A stretch of 21,706 nucleotides of DNA from a virus, in the IMG/VR virus record IMGVR_UViG_3300040801_001203, positions 1 to 21,706 of that record, one strand, 5' to 3'. Both the position numbers and the translations under genes were made by a program. The notes under the pieces are model-generated. The model did not search any database, was not told where the DNA came from, and saw only the letters and a program-made list of their open reading frames with translations. Positions 1-5,853 of the stretch are shown here, in pieces (the first letter of the stretch is position 1; every line of letters starts with the position of its first letter).

Positions 1-172
1 ATCGTCCTGGACGACGGCACCGAGTGGGCGACCATGATCGAGGACGTCCGCCTGTCCAACGCGGACCCGCAGGCGCTGCAGATCGGCCGGTTCTGGCAGC
101 GGTGGGACGCGGTCGACCCGGACCCGGCGAAGCGGACCGCCGTCAGCGCGGCGAAGACCATCGCGCAGACGC
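1..172 (+). pseudogene. Fragment of a DEDDh exonuclease gene
   Basis: Frame 1 encodes IVLDDGTEWATMIEDVRLSN and continues to about TIAQT, matching residues 40-96 of the intact exonuclease at 801-1442. After 172 the frame runs 32 codons into unrelated sequence and stops at 265-267. Relative to the intact gene there are four clustered base changes (codons CTG CAG ATC against CTC GAG GTG) and one GCG/GTG change, so this is a slightly diverged copy, not an identical duplicate. None of the catalytic residues lies in the fragment, so it cannot be functional by itself. Sequence left of position 1 is not visible, so a larger upstream paralogue cannot be excluded. Confidence 0.6.
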
Positions 173-252
173 AGAGCCATCTCTGCCTGGGTCAGGCCCG
201 CGAGCTTGCGGCCGTAGGCGAGCCGGTGTCCGAGAGCGGCGTGCGCATCCAT
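1..252 (-). pseudogene. XRE-type repressor, N-terminal fragment running into foreign sequence
   Basis: Read leftward from an ATG at 252-250, the first ~27 codons give MDAHAALGHRLAYGRKLAGL followed by TQAEMAL, the usual opening of a Cro/CI (XRE) helix-turn-helix: helix 1 with RLAYGRKLAGLTQ, then the start of helix 2. An AGAGGAGG ribosome binding site lies just upstream (about 256-265), so the start is well supported. From about 172 down to 1 the frame stays open but encodes only the antisense of an exonuclease fragment, with no repressor similarity, so the recognition helix and everything after it are lost. Divergent orientation to the next gene and a palindrome between them fit a lysogeny repressor. 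The break may be a real rearrangement or an assembly join at the window edge; the frame is also cut by the window start. Confidence 0.6.
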
Positions 253-278
253 GGTGCCCTCCTCTAGTAGGTCCCTCG

Positions 279-307
279 ATGGTGTCACATCTGCACGCAG
301 CGTGCAA
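279..307 (-). promoter_or_regulatory. Candidate leftward repressor promoter
   Basis: On the minus strand TTGCAC (307-302) is followed after 17 bp by CACCAT (284-279), placing a transcription start about 20 nt before the repressor ATG at 252 and its AGGAGG. The -35 hexamer overlaps the 292-306 palindrome, which would let a bound repressor control its own synthesis. The -10 matches consensus at only three positions, so this is a weak prediction. Confidence 0.35.
292..306. promoter_or_regulatory. Operator-like palindrome in the divergent switch region
   Basis: TGCACGCAGCGTGCA is a perfect 7-bp inverted repeat around one central base. It sits between the divergent repressor and HTH genes, overlaps the proposed leftward -35 and ends 15 bp before the rightward -35. 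Size, symmetry and location suit a dimeric XRE-family operator. Only one perfect copy was seen here, so multiple operator sites are not demonstrated. Confidence 0.5.
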
Positions 308-321
308 GTACTCCACGAAGG

Positions 322-349
322 TTGACTAGGGCGCGCCGTCGTGTAAAGT
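322..349 (+). promoter_or_regulatory. Rightward sigma70-like early promoter
   Basis: TTGACT (322-327) and TAAAGT (344-349) are separated by 16 bp, giving a predicted start near 356 and a leader of roughly 27 nt to the TTG codon at 383. This is the best promoter match in the window and stands in an AT-richer pocket. It would drive the HTH gene and possibly the whole early operon. Confidence 0.65.
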
Positions 350-382
350 GCGGATGTCGCACGAAGATGGAGGATGCGCACC

Positions 383-598
383 TTGGCTGAGAGCCCGCTC
401 TACGCCGCAGCCGACAGGATGCTGCGCAACGCCCACGGCATCACCCTCGAGGACTGGCTGAGCAAGTACGCCGGCGTGGGGATGTCCAGCCGCGCGATGG
501 CCGAGCTCCTCGCCGTCGAGACCGAGGGCGTCGTCACGGTCTCGCGAGAGGCCATCCGTCGCTGGGTCGCCGCCATCGATCACGAGCCGGCCGCGTGA
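383..598 (+). CDS. Small helix-turn-helix protein, Cro/activator-like position
   Basis: A 71-residue protein whose second half (SSRAMAELLAVE, then VSREAIRRWV) has the look of a helix-turn-helix: a helix with Ala-Glu-Leu-Leu, a short turn and a recognition helix with Arg-Arg-Trp. I choose the TTG at 383 because GGAGG at 369-373 is nine bases upstream. The ATG at 374, three codons earlier in the same frame, directly abuts that GGAGG and would be badly spaced. As the first gene to the right of the promoter and divergent from a repressor, it occupies the place of a Cro-like or early regulator. The DNA-binding call rests on pattern only; the exact family is not recognised. Confidence 0.7.
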   Translation: MAESPLYAAADRMLRNAHGITLEDWLSKYAGVGMSSRAMAELLAVETEGVVTVSREAIRRWVAAIDHEPAA

Positions 599-629
599 CC
601 GGCGTTGCCGCGGCTGCCGGCCTGCCCGA

Positions 630-710
630 GCCCTCACGAGGGCGCCACCACGGTGGCCAGGCCGACAGCTCCGGCAGCGCCGGGTCGGACTCCACGGGGA
701 AGGGAGTCCG
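630..710 (+). other. Cluster of three hairpins in the 599-800 leader
   Basis: The 202-bp gap between the HTH gene and the exonuclease holds three perfect inverted repeats in a row. They are GCCCTC/GAGGGC (630-643), GCCACC/GGTGGC (644-657) and an 8-bp stem CGGACTCC/GGAGTCCG with a 9-nt loop (686-710). None is followed by a T-run, so these are not classical intrinsic terminators. They could form an attenuator, an antitermination site or a structured 5' leader of the early operon. No promoter or coding sequence was recognised in this gap. Confidence 0.45.
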
Positions 711-800
711 GCCCGGCCGCTGAACACACCACGCCCCCGGGCCGCATCGCTCGACAGCAACGGCACCGGGGGCGCAGAACAGAACAGGAGCACAGAGTAC

Positions 801-1442
801 ATGATGACACCGACATCAACGAAGCATCCCAGCGTCCGACAGCCCGCCGGATGGGCAAGCGTCGACTGCGAGACCACCGGCCTGGTCGCGGGCATCCACC
901 AGATCTGGGAGGTCGCGATCGTCCTGGACGACGGCACCGAGTGGGCGACCATGATCGAGGACGTCCGCCTGTCCAACGCGGACCCGCAGGCGCTCGAGGT
1001 GGGCCGGTTCTGGCAGCGGTGGGACGTGGTCGACCCGGACCCGGCGAAGCGGACCGCCGTCAGCGCGGCGAAGACCATCGCGCAGACGCTGGCGGGGCGG
1101 GTGATGGTCGGGTCGAACCCGGCGTTCGACGCCCGGTTCCTCGAGCAGCTGCTGCGTGGCGCGAACCGGGCGCCGTCGTGGCACTACTCGGTGGTGGACA
1201 TCAAGGCCATGGCGGCCGGCTGGCTGCACGCCGCGGTCCTGTTCGACGGCGTGGACGAGGAGCTGCAGCCCACCACCCTGCCCTGGTCGTCCTACGCCCT
1301 GTCCGAAGCGTGCGGCGTCGCCCCTCCGTCCCACGAGGAGCGCCACAGCGCGCTCGGCGATGCCAGATGGGCCGCCCGCCTGTACCGCCGGCTGACCGGC
1401 GAGGTGGACCGGCTCGTCGCGCTGCAGGAGGTGCCGTCGTGA
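801..1442 (+). CDS. DnaQ-like DEDDh 3'-5' exonuclease
   Basis: A 213-residue single-domain exonuclease of the DnaQ/RNase T superfamily, which removes nucleotides from 3' ends using two metal ions. All five signature residues are visible: D22 and E24 in VDCETTG, D110 in NPAFDARFL, and H182 with D187 in RHSALGDA, so it is the DEDDh type. AGGAG at 786-790 lies 10 nt before the ATG; an adjacent second ATG at 804 is an alternative. It opens the long early operon and overlaps the next gene by GTGA. In phages such proteins proofread for the replicase or process recombination ends; no polymerase gene is in this window, so the partner is unknown. A piece of this gene is repeated at 1-172. Confidence 0.9.
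   Translation: MMTPTSTKHPSVRQPAGWASVDCETTGLVAGIHQIWEVAIVLDDGTEWATMIEDVRLSNADPQALEVGRFWQRWDVVDPDPAKRTAVSAAKTIAQTLAGRVMVGSNPAFDARFLEQLLRGANRAPSWHYSVVDIKAMAAGWLHAAVLFDGVDEELQPTTLPWSSYALSEACGVAPPSHEERHSALGDARWAARLYRRLTGEVDRLVALQEVPS
918..1089 (+). repeat. 172-bp direct repeat, partner of 1-172
   Basis: Positions 918-1089 inside the exonuclease gene match 1-172 with an offset of 917 bp and five mismatches. Four of these fall within eight bases (copy 1 at about 77-83) and one lies at copy-1 position 109. Similarity ends sharply after GCGCAGACGC in both copies. The left end coincides with the window start, so the true length of the repeat is unknown. Confidence 0.85.
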
Positions 1443-1624
1443 CCGGACGCGAAGCCCTCCAGCACGCCGTCGACCACGCCCGGCAAGCCGCCGAACTGCT
1501 CGACACCTACCCGCCCGAGACCCTGAACGCCAACGCGCACGCCGCGGTGTCGCGCGCCTGGTCCGCGATCGCAACCGAGATGGTCTACGTCGAGATCCAG
1601 CACCCCGAACAGGTGCCGTCATGA
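1439..1624 (+). CDS. Small hypothetical protein (61 aa)
   Basis: A GTG start at 1439 overlaps the exonuclease stop (GTGA), with AGGAGG at 1426-1431 seven bases upstream. The product begins VTGREALQHAVDHARQAAEL, is rich in Ala, His and Glu and looks mainly helical. I see no Cys motif, membrane segment or recognisable domain. Its position between an exonuclease and other small early genes suggests an accessory phage protein. The function is unknown; translation from the overlap and the ribosome binding site make it a real gene. Confidence 0.7.
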   Translation: MTGREALQHAVDHARQAAELLDTYPPETLNANAHAAVSRAWSAIATEMVYVEIQHPEQVPS

Positions 1625-1770
1625 CCGGGGACCTCGCCGTGCTCCTGGTCGTGTTCGTCGCCCTCGCCGGACCGTTCGCCATCGCCGCGCTGCTCGAGGA
1701 CCACGTCGAGCTGCGCTGGGCCGACCGGCTCCTGCGCGGCAACACCTCCAGCTGGGACGGTGACCGCTGA
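1621..1770 (+). CDS. Small single-span membrane protein (49 aa)
   Basis: The ATG overlaps the previous stop as ATGA. The product begins MTGDLAVLLVVFVALAGPFA and continues IAALLEDHVELRWADRLL, so residues about 5-24 form one hydrophobic membrane span followed by a charged cytoplasmic-type tail. Small early membrane proteins are frequent in actinobacteriophages and some affect superinfection or host physiology, but nothing in this sequence identifies such a role. Confidence 0.65.
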   Translation: MTGDLAVLLVVFVALAGPFAIAALLEDHVELRWADRLLRGNTSSWDGDR

Positions 1771-2003
1771 TGGGCCGCACCGTCGCCAAGGCGTGGCGCT
1801 ACTCGTGCGACCACGTCCACCCGACCACCGGCCAGTTCGACTGTCACCTCCAGGTCGACGTCCGCACCGGCCAGGCCTGCAACACCGGCCGCGGGACCGT
1901 CGTCAACGACCAGGCCGACGCCGACGCAGCCATGCGCGCCGACGGGTGGACCGTCGGCCGCCGCGTGCTCTGCCCCACCCACAAGGAGACCGCCCGTGCC
2001 TGA
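1770..2003 (+). CDS. Small Cys-containing hypothetical protein (77 aa)
   Basis: Starts at an ATG sharing one base with the previous stop (TGATG). The protein contains four Cys residues (near 13, 25, 37 and 68) and several His, with the C-terminal RRVLCPTHKE resembling a half zinc-binding site. Spacing does not match a named zinc-finger family. It overlaps the next gene by eight bases, so it is translated as part of the early operon. The function is not recognised. Confidence 0.65.
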   Translation: MGRTVAKAWRYSCDHVHPTTGQFDCHLQVDVRTGQACNTGRGTVVNDQADADAAMRADGWTVGRRVLCPTHKETARA

Positions 2004-2343
2004 CCACGACGACACCCCCGACCCGTTCCTCCACGCCCTGCAGCAGTCCATCCGCCCCGAGGTCCTCGACCGTGCCGGCCGCAAGCTCGCCGAGGTCGTC
2101 GCCGCCGTCGCGGAACTCCAGAAGAAGGGCCGGCTCACCCTGACCCTCGAGCTGTCCCCGATGAAGAACAACACCGGCGCCGCCGAGGTCGCCGTACGCA
2201 TCAAGGCCGCCATCCCCGAAGCGATGCCCGCATCCACGTTCATGTGGCCCGACGAGCACGGCCGCCTCCACCGCAACGACCCCCGCCAGCAGGAACTGCC
2301 CGGGATCCGCGCCATCGACCACGACGACCGGAAGGCCAACTGA
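1996..2343 (+). CDS. Hypothetical early phage protein (115 aa)
   Basis: GTG start at 1996 with AAGGAG at 1983-1988. The protein has an amphipathic N-terminal half (QQSIRPEVLDRAGRKLAEVV) followed by a beta-rich stretch (RLTLTLELSPMKNNTGAAEV) and a polar tail. Proteins of this shape often sit just before DUF2303 genes in phage recombination operons, as here. It may assist the neighbouring protein, but this is inferred from position only and I do not recognise a named family. Confidence 0.7.
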   Translation: MPDHDDTPDPFLHALQQSIRPEVLDRAGRKLAEVVAAVAELQKKGRLTLTLELSPMKNNTGAAEVAVRIKAAIPEAMPASTFMWPDEHGRLHRNDPRQQELPGIRAIDHDDRKAN

Positions 2344-3227
2344 TGACCGACGACACCGAGCTCGAGACCCTCACCGTCGGGATGGACGCCGAGGCCATCG
2401 CCCGCCTCGCCCGCGATGGCGTCGCCCCCCACACCGTCAAGGTCGGCGACGGCCCGTCCGGCGCCGTCGACCAGCTGTGGTTCGGCAACGGCCCCGACGG
2501 GCACCGGCTCATCCACATCGAGAACCTGCAGGAGAAGCGTTCCCGGCCCGCCATGAAGGCCGGCGACGTCCAGGTCGACACCCCCGAGGCGCTCATCACC
2601 TACGCCGAACGGCACCTCGACGAGTCGACCACCACCCTGTGGGCCCAGGTCGACCGCGGCCGGATCACCGTCATCCTCAACGACCACGGCGACGTGGACG
2701 ACATCGCCGGCTGGGCCGACCACCGTGCCATGCTCACCATGCGCCGCGCCGAGGAGTGGGACGCCTGGACCGGCATCGCCGGCCAGTGGACGACCCAGCA
2801 CGACCTGGCCCTGTTCATCGAGGAGCACCTCCAGGACATCGCCGAACCCGACGGGTCCACGCTGCTCGAGGTCACCCAGACGTTCCACGCGATCTCCGAG
2901 GCCACGTTCACCTCGACACGGCGGCTCGCGGACGGCACCCAGCATCTGGTGTGGACCGAGGACGTGAACGCCACCGCCGGCCGGGACCAGCACACCGCGA
3001 TCCCGACCGACCTGACCCTGCACCTGCGCCCCTGGGTCGGGGTCGCACCGGAGAAGGTCGACGCCAAGTTCCGGTTCCGGGTCCGTGACGGCCACCTGTC
3101 GTTGCGGGTCGACCTGCTGCGCACGGCGGACATCTCCCGGCGGGCGGTCGAGGCCGCGGCGGTCGACGCCGCCACCCAGCTCGGTGTGCCCATGATCGAG
3201 GGCACCGCCCCGTCCGCGCGCCGCTGA
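2343..3227 (+). CDS. DUF2303 (YfdQ-like) phage protein
   Basis: A 294-residue protein starting at the TGATG overlap at 2343. The central segment has the order typical of DUF2303: AQVDRGRITVILNDHGDVDD, a WADHRA stretch, a W..W motif with WDAWTGIAGQW, then DLALFIEEHLQDIAEPDGST, and later a KVDAKFRFRVRDGHLSLRV beta region. The family includes E. coli prophage YfdQ, is common in temperate and lytic phages and is usually found beside recombination or exonuclease genes; its biochemical activity is unknown. Length is normal for the family and no truncation is seen. Confidence 0.8.
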   Translation: MTDDTELETLTVGMDAEAIARLARDGVAPHTVKVGDGPSGAVDQLWFGNGPDGHRLIHIENLQEKRSRPAMKAGDVQVDTPEALITYAERHLDESTTTLWAQVDRGRITVILNDHGDVDDIAGWADHRAMLTMRRAEEWDAWTGIAGQWTTQHDLALFIEEHLQDIAEPDGSTLLEVTQTFHAISEATFTSTRRLADGTQHLVWTEDVNATAGRDQHTAIPTDLTLHLRPWVGVAPEKVDAKFRFRVRDGHLSLRVDLLRTADISRRAVEAAAVDAATQLGVPMIEGTAPSARR

Positions 3228-3228
3228 C

Positions 3229-3804
3229 ATGCGTGCCCTGATCCTCGCTCTCCTGCTCGTCGCGGCCACTCCCTCCGCGGCGGCCGAACCCGCCCGTCCC
3301 CTCTCCCAGACGGTCCCGGGTCCGGCAGCGGGGGCCACGTCACCCCCCGGCGTGGCCCCCGCACCCCAACCTCCCACACCGGTCGAGGTCCCACCGGTGG
3401 TGCCAACATCGCCCCAAGTGGTAGCTGCTGACATCGAGCCGACGCCACCCATCGCCGACCTGTGGCTCGAGCTCGCCCGATGCGAATCGGGCGGGTGGGT
3501 GGACGGCGGTGCGTCGTTCACCGGCCCGATCCGGTGGGACTGGGGCGCCGACCTCGACCGTCTCCCACCGTGGGCGTCGGTCATCGACCGCGGCGACGGG
3601 CCCGAAGCGCAGTTCCACGGCGGCCTGCAGCACCACCCCGACACCTGGGAGTGGGTCGCCGGCGACCTCGGCCTCCTCGACGACTACCCGGCCGCGTACG
3701 ACGCGCCCGCGCACGTCCAGGTCCAGGTCGCCACCGAGGTCCAGCAGCGCCAAGGCTGGCAGGCGTGGCCCGTCTGCGCCCGGCGGACAGGACTGCTGCC
3801 ATGA
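3229..3804 (+). CDS. Exported Rpf-like transglycosylase
   Basis: A 191-residue protein with a signal peptide (about 1-19, MRALILALLLVAATPSAAA), a Pro-rich linker (about 21-75) and a C-terminal domain like the transglycosylase-like domain of resuscitation-promoting factors. The active-site segment ELARCESGGW places the conserved Glu at 86. The later FHGGLQHHPDTWEW, YPAAYDAP and QGWQAWPVC blocks follow Rpf order, with C85 and C183 as the likely disulfide. Unlike a standard Rpf domain, about 25-30 extra residues lie between CESGGW and FHGGLQ. It would cut peptidoglycan outside the membrane. The start is one base after the DUF2303 stop with no clear ribosome binding site, so translation is probably coupled. 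Its location in an early DNA-metabolism operon, not a lysis cassette, is unusual. Confidence 0.85.
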   Translation: MRALILALLLVAATPSAAAEPARPLSQTVPGPAAGATSPPGVAPAPQPPTPVEVPPVVPTSPQVVAADIEPTPPIADLWLELARCESGGWVDGGASFTGPIRWDWGADLDRLPPWASVIDRGDGPEAQFHGGLQHHPDTWEWVAGDLGLLDDYPAAYDAPAHVQVQVATEVQQRQGWQAWPVCARRTGLLP

Positions 3805-4124
3805 ACATCGAGCAGCTCACGTTCGAATCCCAGCCCGAGCTCGTCCACACCGTGCGCCGCGGCACCCCACAGGAACAGTGGGACGCCGCGGTCGCTGCCA
3901 ACCCCTGGCTCGTCGGTGAGGTCGTCCGCACCCTGCGGCAGCTCGTCGACGCCGGGAAGCGCCCGTCGCTCAACCGTGCGTTCGAGGAGATGCGCGAACG
4001 GGTCCACACCACCGGATCCGAGTACCGGATGAACAACACCTGGAGGGCTCCGGCAGCCCGGCACGTGATCCGGCTCCACCCCGAGTTCGCGACCGTCATC
4101 GAGACCCGACGGAGCCGCCCATGA
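3801..4124 (+). CDS. Conserved-type hypothetical phage protein (107 aa)
   Basis: Begins at an ATGA overlap with the Rpf-like gene. It has a helical N-terminal half and a C-terminal pattern NRAFEEMRERV, YRMNNTWRAP, ARHVIRLHPEF and ending RRSRP. This pattern (FE..R, then NN..APA.R, then a short P.F) recalls small conserved proteins beside phage replication and nuclease genes. I cannot attach a named domain or reaction. The basic C-terminus could contact nucleic acid, but that is only inference. Confidence 0.7.
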   Translation: MNIEQLTFESQPELVHTVRRGTPQEQWDAAVAANPWLVGEVVRTLRQLVDAGKRPSLNRAFEEMRERVHTTGSEYRMNNTWRAPAARHVIRLHPEFATVIETRRSRP

Positions 4125-4480
4125 CCCGGGCGCTGCACTTCTGCCGCTGGTGTGGCCGCAGGCCCGCACCGTCCTCAGACCCGCTCGGCCGCGGTCGCCC
4201 GCGGACGTTCTGCTGCGACGCCCACCGGACCGCGTACCGGTCTGTGTTCGGCACGAGCTCCTGGGCCGGCGCCGTCGCGTTCACCACCGTCTGCGACCAC
4301 GGCTGCGACGGCAGCCAGCTCGTCATCCCCGGCCCGGTCCACGCCCCGGACGCCTGGGCGCATCTCGAAGCCCAGGTCGGCGAGATCGTCCACGGCCATC
4401 CCGTCGAGGTCACCGTCGCGCCCGCCGCGGCCGGCACCTCAGCCATGTGGGCCGACGAGTTCCTGCGAGGCAGCGCATGA
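4121..4480 (+). CDS. Small zinc-finger-like protein (119 aa)
   Basis: Starts at ATGA overlap. The N-terminus carries FCRWCGR (C8, C11) and, after a Gly/Arg-rich loop, FCCDAHRTAYR (C31, C32, H35). This arrangement resembles the small zinc-binding knuckle with a GRGR-type loop and CxxxHRxAYR found in many actinobacterial and phage proteins. A second group, CDHGC at 58-62, may add another ligand set. The C-terminal half is acidic and unrecognised. It probably binds zinc and possibly DNA or RNA. The next gene is also a Cys-rich DNA-binding candidate. Confidence 0.7.
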   Translation: MTRALHFCRWCGRRPAPSSDPLGRGRPRTFCCDAHRTAYRSVFGTSSWAGAVAFTTVCDHGCDGSQLVIPGPVHAPDAWAHLEAQVGEIVHGHPVEVTVAPAAAGTSAMWADEFLRGSA

Positions 4481-5196
4481 CCGCCACCCGCACCCACGGC
4501 GACTACCTGACCTACATCCACGACCGGTGCCGCTGCGACGACTGCCGGACCGCGTGGAACGTCTACAACCAGGGCGTGAAGCTCCGCCACCAGCGCGGCG
4601 AGACCGTCTCCGTCGACCGGGCCGTGGTCCGCGCGCACATCCTGGACCTGCAGGACCGCTACGGCGCGACCACCATGGCGATCGCGCGCGCCGCCGGGTA
4701 CGGCAACAACTCCGTGGTCCGCAACGCCCTGGACGCCACCAAGACCCGGCCGGTGCCGGCGTCCGCCGCCCGACGCATCCTGGCCGTCACCTACGAGGCC
4801 CTCCCAGACGACGCGCTGGTCTCCGCCGACCTCGCCCTCGAGCAGCTCGACCGGCTCCGCGCACATGGCGTCATCCATGCTGCCATCGCCCGCCGTCTCG
4901 GCTGGACCGGATGGCCCGGCGCCAGCTGGCCCCGCAACCGCGTCCAGGCCGGCACCGTCCGGACCCTGCGCGCCTACGCCGACGAGCTCGACGCCCGCTG
5001 CGAGGACTGCGACCAGCCGTCCTGGGGCGGTGGCCGCTGGTGCTGGACCCACTACTCGGCCCGCGCCAGACGCGCCCCTGCAACCGGGTGCGGCACCGAC
5101 GCGGGCTACACCGCACACCGCCGCAACAGCACCCCACCGTGCCAGGCCTGCAAGGACGCCCACCACCAGGCCCACGAGCTGAGGAGGGCCTCATGA
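4477..5196 (+). CDS. Multi-zinc-finger, double HTH protein (239 aa)
   Basis: Starts at an ATGA overlap. From N to C: a Cys knuckle (HGDYLTYIHDRCRCDDCR, C18, C20, C23); a helix-turn-helix near 61-85 (TTMAIARAAGYGNNSVVRNA); a second HTH-like segment near 130-165 (HAAIARRLGW, then RNRVQAGTVRTL); a zinc-ribbon CEDC...CWTH (C175, C178, C189, H192); and a final CGTDAGYTAHRR...PCQAC (C205, C222, C225) similar in style to the first knuckle. This architecture suggests a sequence-specific DNA-binding regulator with two or three structural zincs. Target and role are unknown. An operator-binding or middle-gene regulator is possible. Confidence 0.75.
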   Translation: MTATRTHGDYLTYIHDRCRCDDCRTAWNVYNQGVKLRHQRGETVSVDRAVVRAHILDLQDRYGATTMAIARAAGYGNNSVVRNALDATKTRPVPASAARRILAVTYEALPDDALVSADLALEQLDRLRAHGVIHAAIARRLGWTGWPGASWPRNRVQAGTVRTLRAYADELDARCEDCDQPSWGGGRWCWTHYSARARRAPATGCGTDAGYTAHRRNSTPPCQACKDAHHQAHELRRAS

Positions 5197-5387
5197 CCCT
5201 GGCCGTCTGGCTCTGGACCGACCTCGCACTCCTCGCCGGCCGCGCCGCCCTCGTCGCGCTCGCCATCCACGCCGCCGCAGGCACCTACCGGACGGTCGCA
5301 CCGCGGCTCCAACGCCCAGACCGCCTCCGCCTCACCGACCAGCAACGCCACCGGATCCTGAAGGAGAACGACCGTGCCCACCGCTGA
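5193..5387 (+). CDS. Small membrane protein (64 aa)
   Basis: Begins at an ATGA overlap with GAGGAGG at 5181-5187. Residues about 3-30 form one long or two short hydrophobic segments (LAVWLWTDLALLAGRAALVA then LAIHAAAG), followed by a basic tail ending DQQRHRILKENDRAHR. An integral membrane protein with a cytoplasmic C-terminus is likely. It lacks the gene context of a holin (no endolysin adjacent; the only muralytic gene is 1.4 kb upstream), so a holin role is possible but unsupported. Confidence 0.7.
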   Translation: MTLAVWLWTDLALLAGRAALVALAIHAAAGTYRTVAPRLQRPDRLRLTDQQRHRILKENDRAHR

Positions 5388-5559
5388 CGTCATCGCCGCC
5401 GCACGCGAGTACATCGCCGCCCGCGACCACGAGCGCGAGATGTACATCCAGACCGCCCGCAACGCCCCCAAGGAGCACGTCGTCAAGGCGCAAAAGGCCG
5501 CCCGGGTCCGCAAGGCCGAGGAGAACCTCCGCGCCGCCCTCGAGGCGCACGATGGCTGA
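5374..5559 (+). CDS. Small helical protein (61 aa)
   Basis: GTG start at 5374, 14 bases inside the preceding gene, with AAGGAG at 5361-5366. The product is strongly charged and helical (AAREYIAARDHEREMYIQTA, then KAQKAARVRKAEENLRAALE), probably a short coiled coil. No Cys or catalytic motif is present. It may be a structural or regulatory partner of another early protein; the family is not recognised. Confidence 0.65.
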   Translation: MPTADVIAAAREYIAARDHEREMYIQTARNAPKEHVVKAQKAARVRKAEENLRAALEAHDG

Positions 5560-5821
5560 CCGCACCCCGAAGCAGCAGCAGGCTCTGCAGCGGCTGGAAC
5601 CGTGGCAGCGGCAGATCGCCGAAGCCGTCCTCGACGGCCGCCCCCTCACCGTGGCCCGGCTGCGGCAGCCCGGCAAGGACCGGCTCGCGGTGTTCCTCGG
5701 TGCCGCGTACGAGCTCGAGGGACGCCGGTGGGACTACTGCGGGACCGACCCGGAACGGGCACGCCGGCTGCGCCGCCAGGCACGCGAACTCGCCGCCCAG
5801 CTGTCCAAAGGCCAGCCATGA
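5552..5821 (+). CDS. Hypothetical early protein (89 aa)
   Basis: Starts at ATG 5552, eight bases inside the previous gene. The protein is basic and helical: QQQALQRLEPWQRQIAEAVL, LTVARLRQPGKDRLAVFLGA, then RRLRRQARELAAQLSKGQP. The arrangement of Arg-rich helices could bind nucleic acid, but no HTH signature is clear. It ends in an ATGA that begins an 11-codon frame leading to the RecB-like nuclease gene. Confidence 0.65.
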   Translation: MADRTPKQQQALQRLEPWQRQIAEAVLDGRPLTVARLRQPGKDRLAVFLGAAYELEGRRWDYCGTDPERARRLRRQARELAAQLSKGQP

Positions 5822-5853
5822 CCACCACTCAACCCAGACAGAGGTCCCGATGA
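5818..5853 (+). CDS. 11-codon linking mini-ORF
   Basis: ATG at 5818 (in the ATGA stop of the previous gene) opens MTTTQPRQRSR and stops in the ATGA that starts the nuclease gene at 5850. It therefore bridges two coupled genes by overlaps at both ends. It may be a translational relay keeping ribosomes engaged through the 28-base gap, or a chance frame: the nuclease has its own AGAGG-type site near 5840. Confidence 0.25.
   Translation: MTTTQPRQRSR

Noticed and set aside
367-376. ATGGAGGATG also found at 11007-11016
   Set aside because: Both copies are ribosome binding sites next to start codons, so a shared AGGAGG-type sequence explains the identity without a special element.
605-1624. 339-codon plus-strand frame across the leader and the exonuclease
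   Set aside because: Out of frame with the clear DEDDh exonuclease and Arg/Pro-rich throughout; only its last 61 codons (from GTG 1439) form a real gene.
816-3644. 942-codon open frame on the minus strand
   Set aside because: It is antisense to several well-supported plus-strand genes, has no ribosome binding site or recognisable domain, and is rich in Gly, Val and Arg as expected for the shadow of GC-rich codons.
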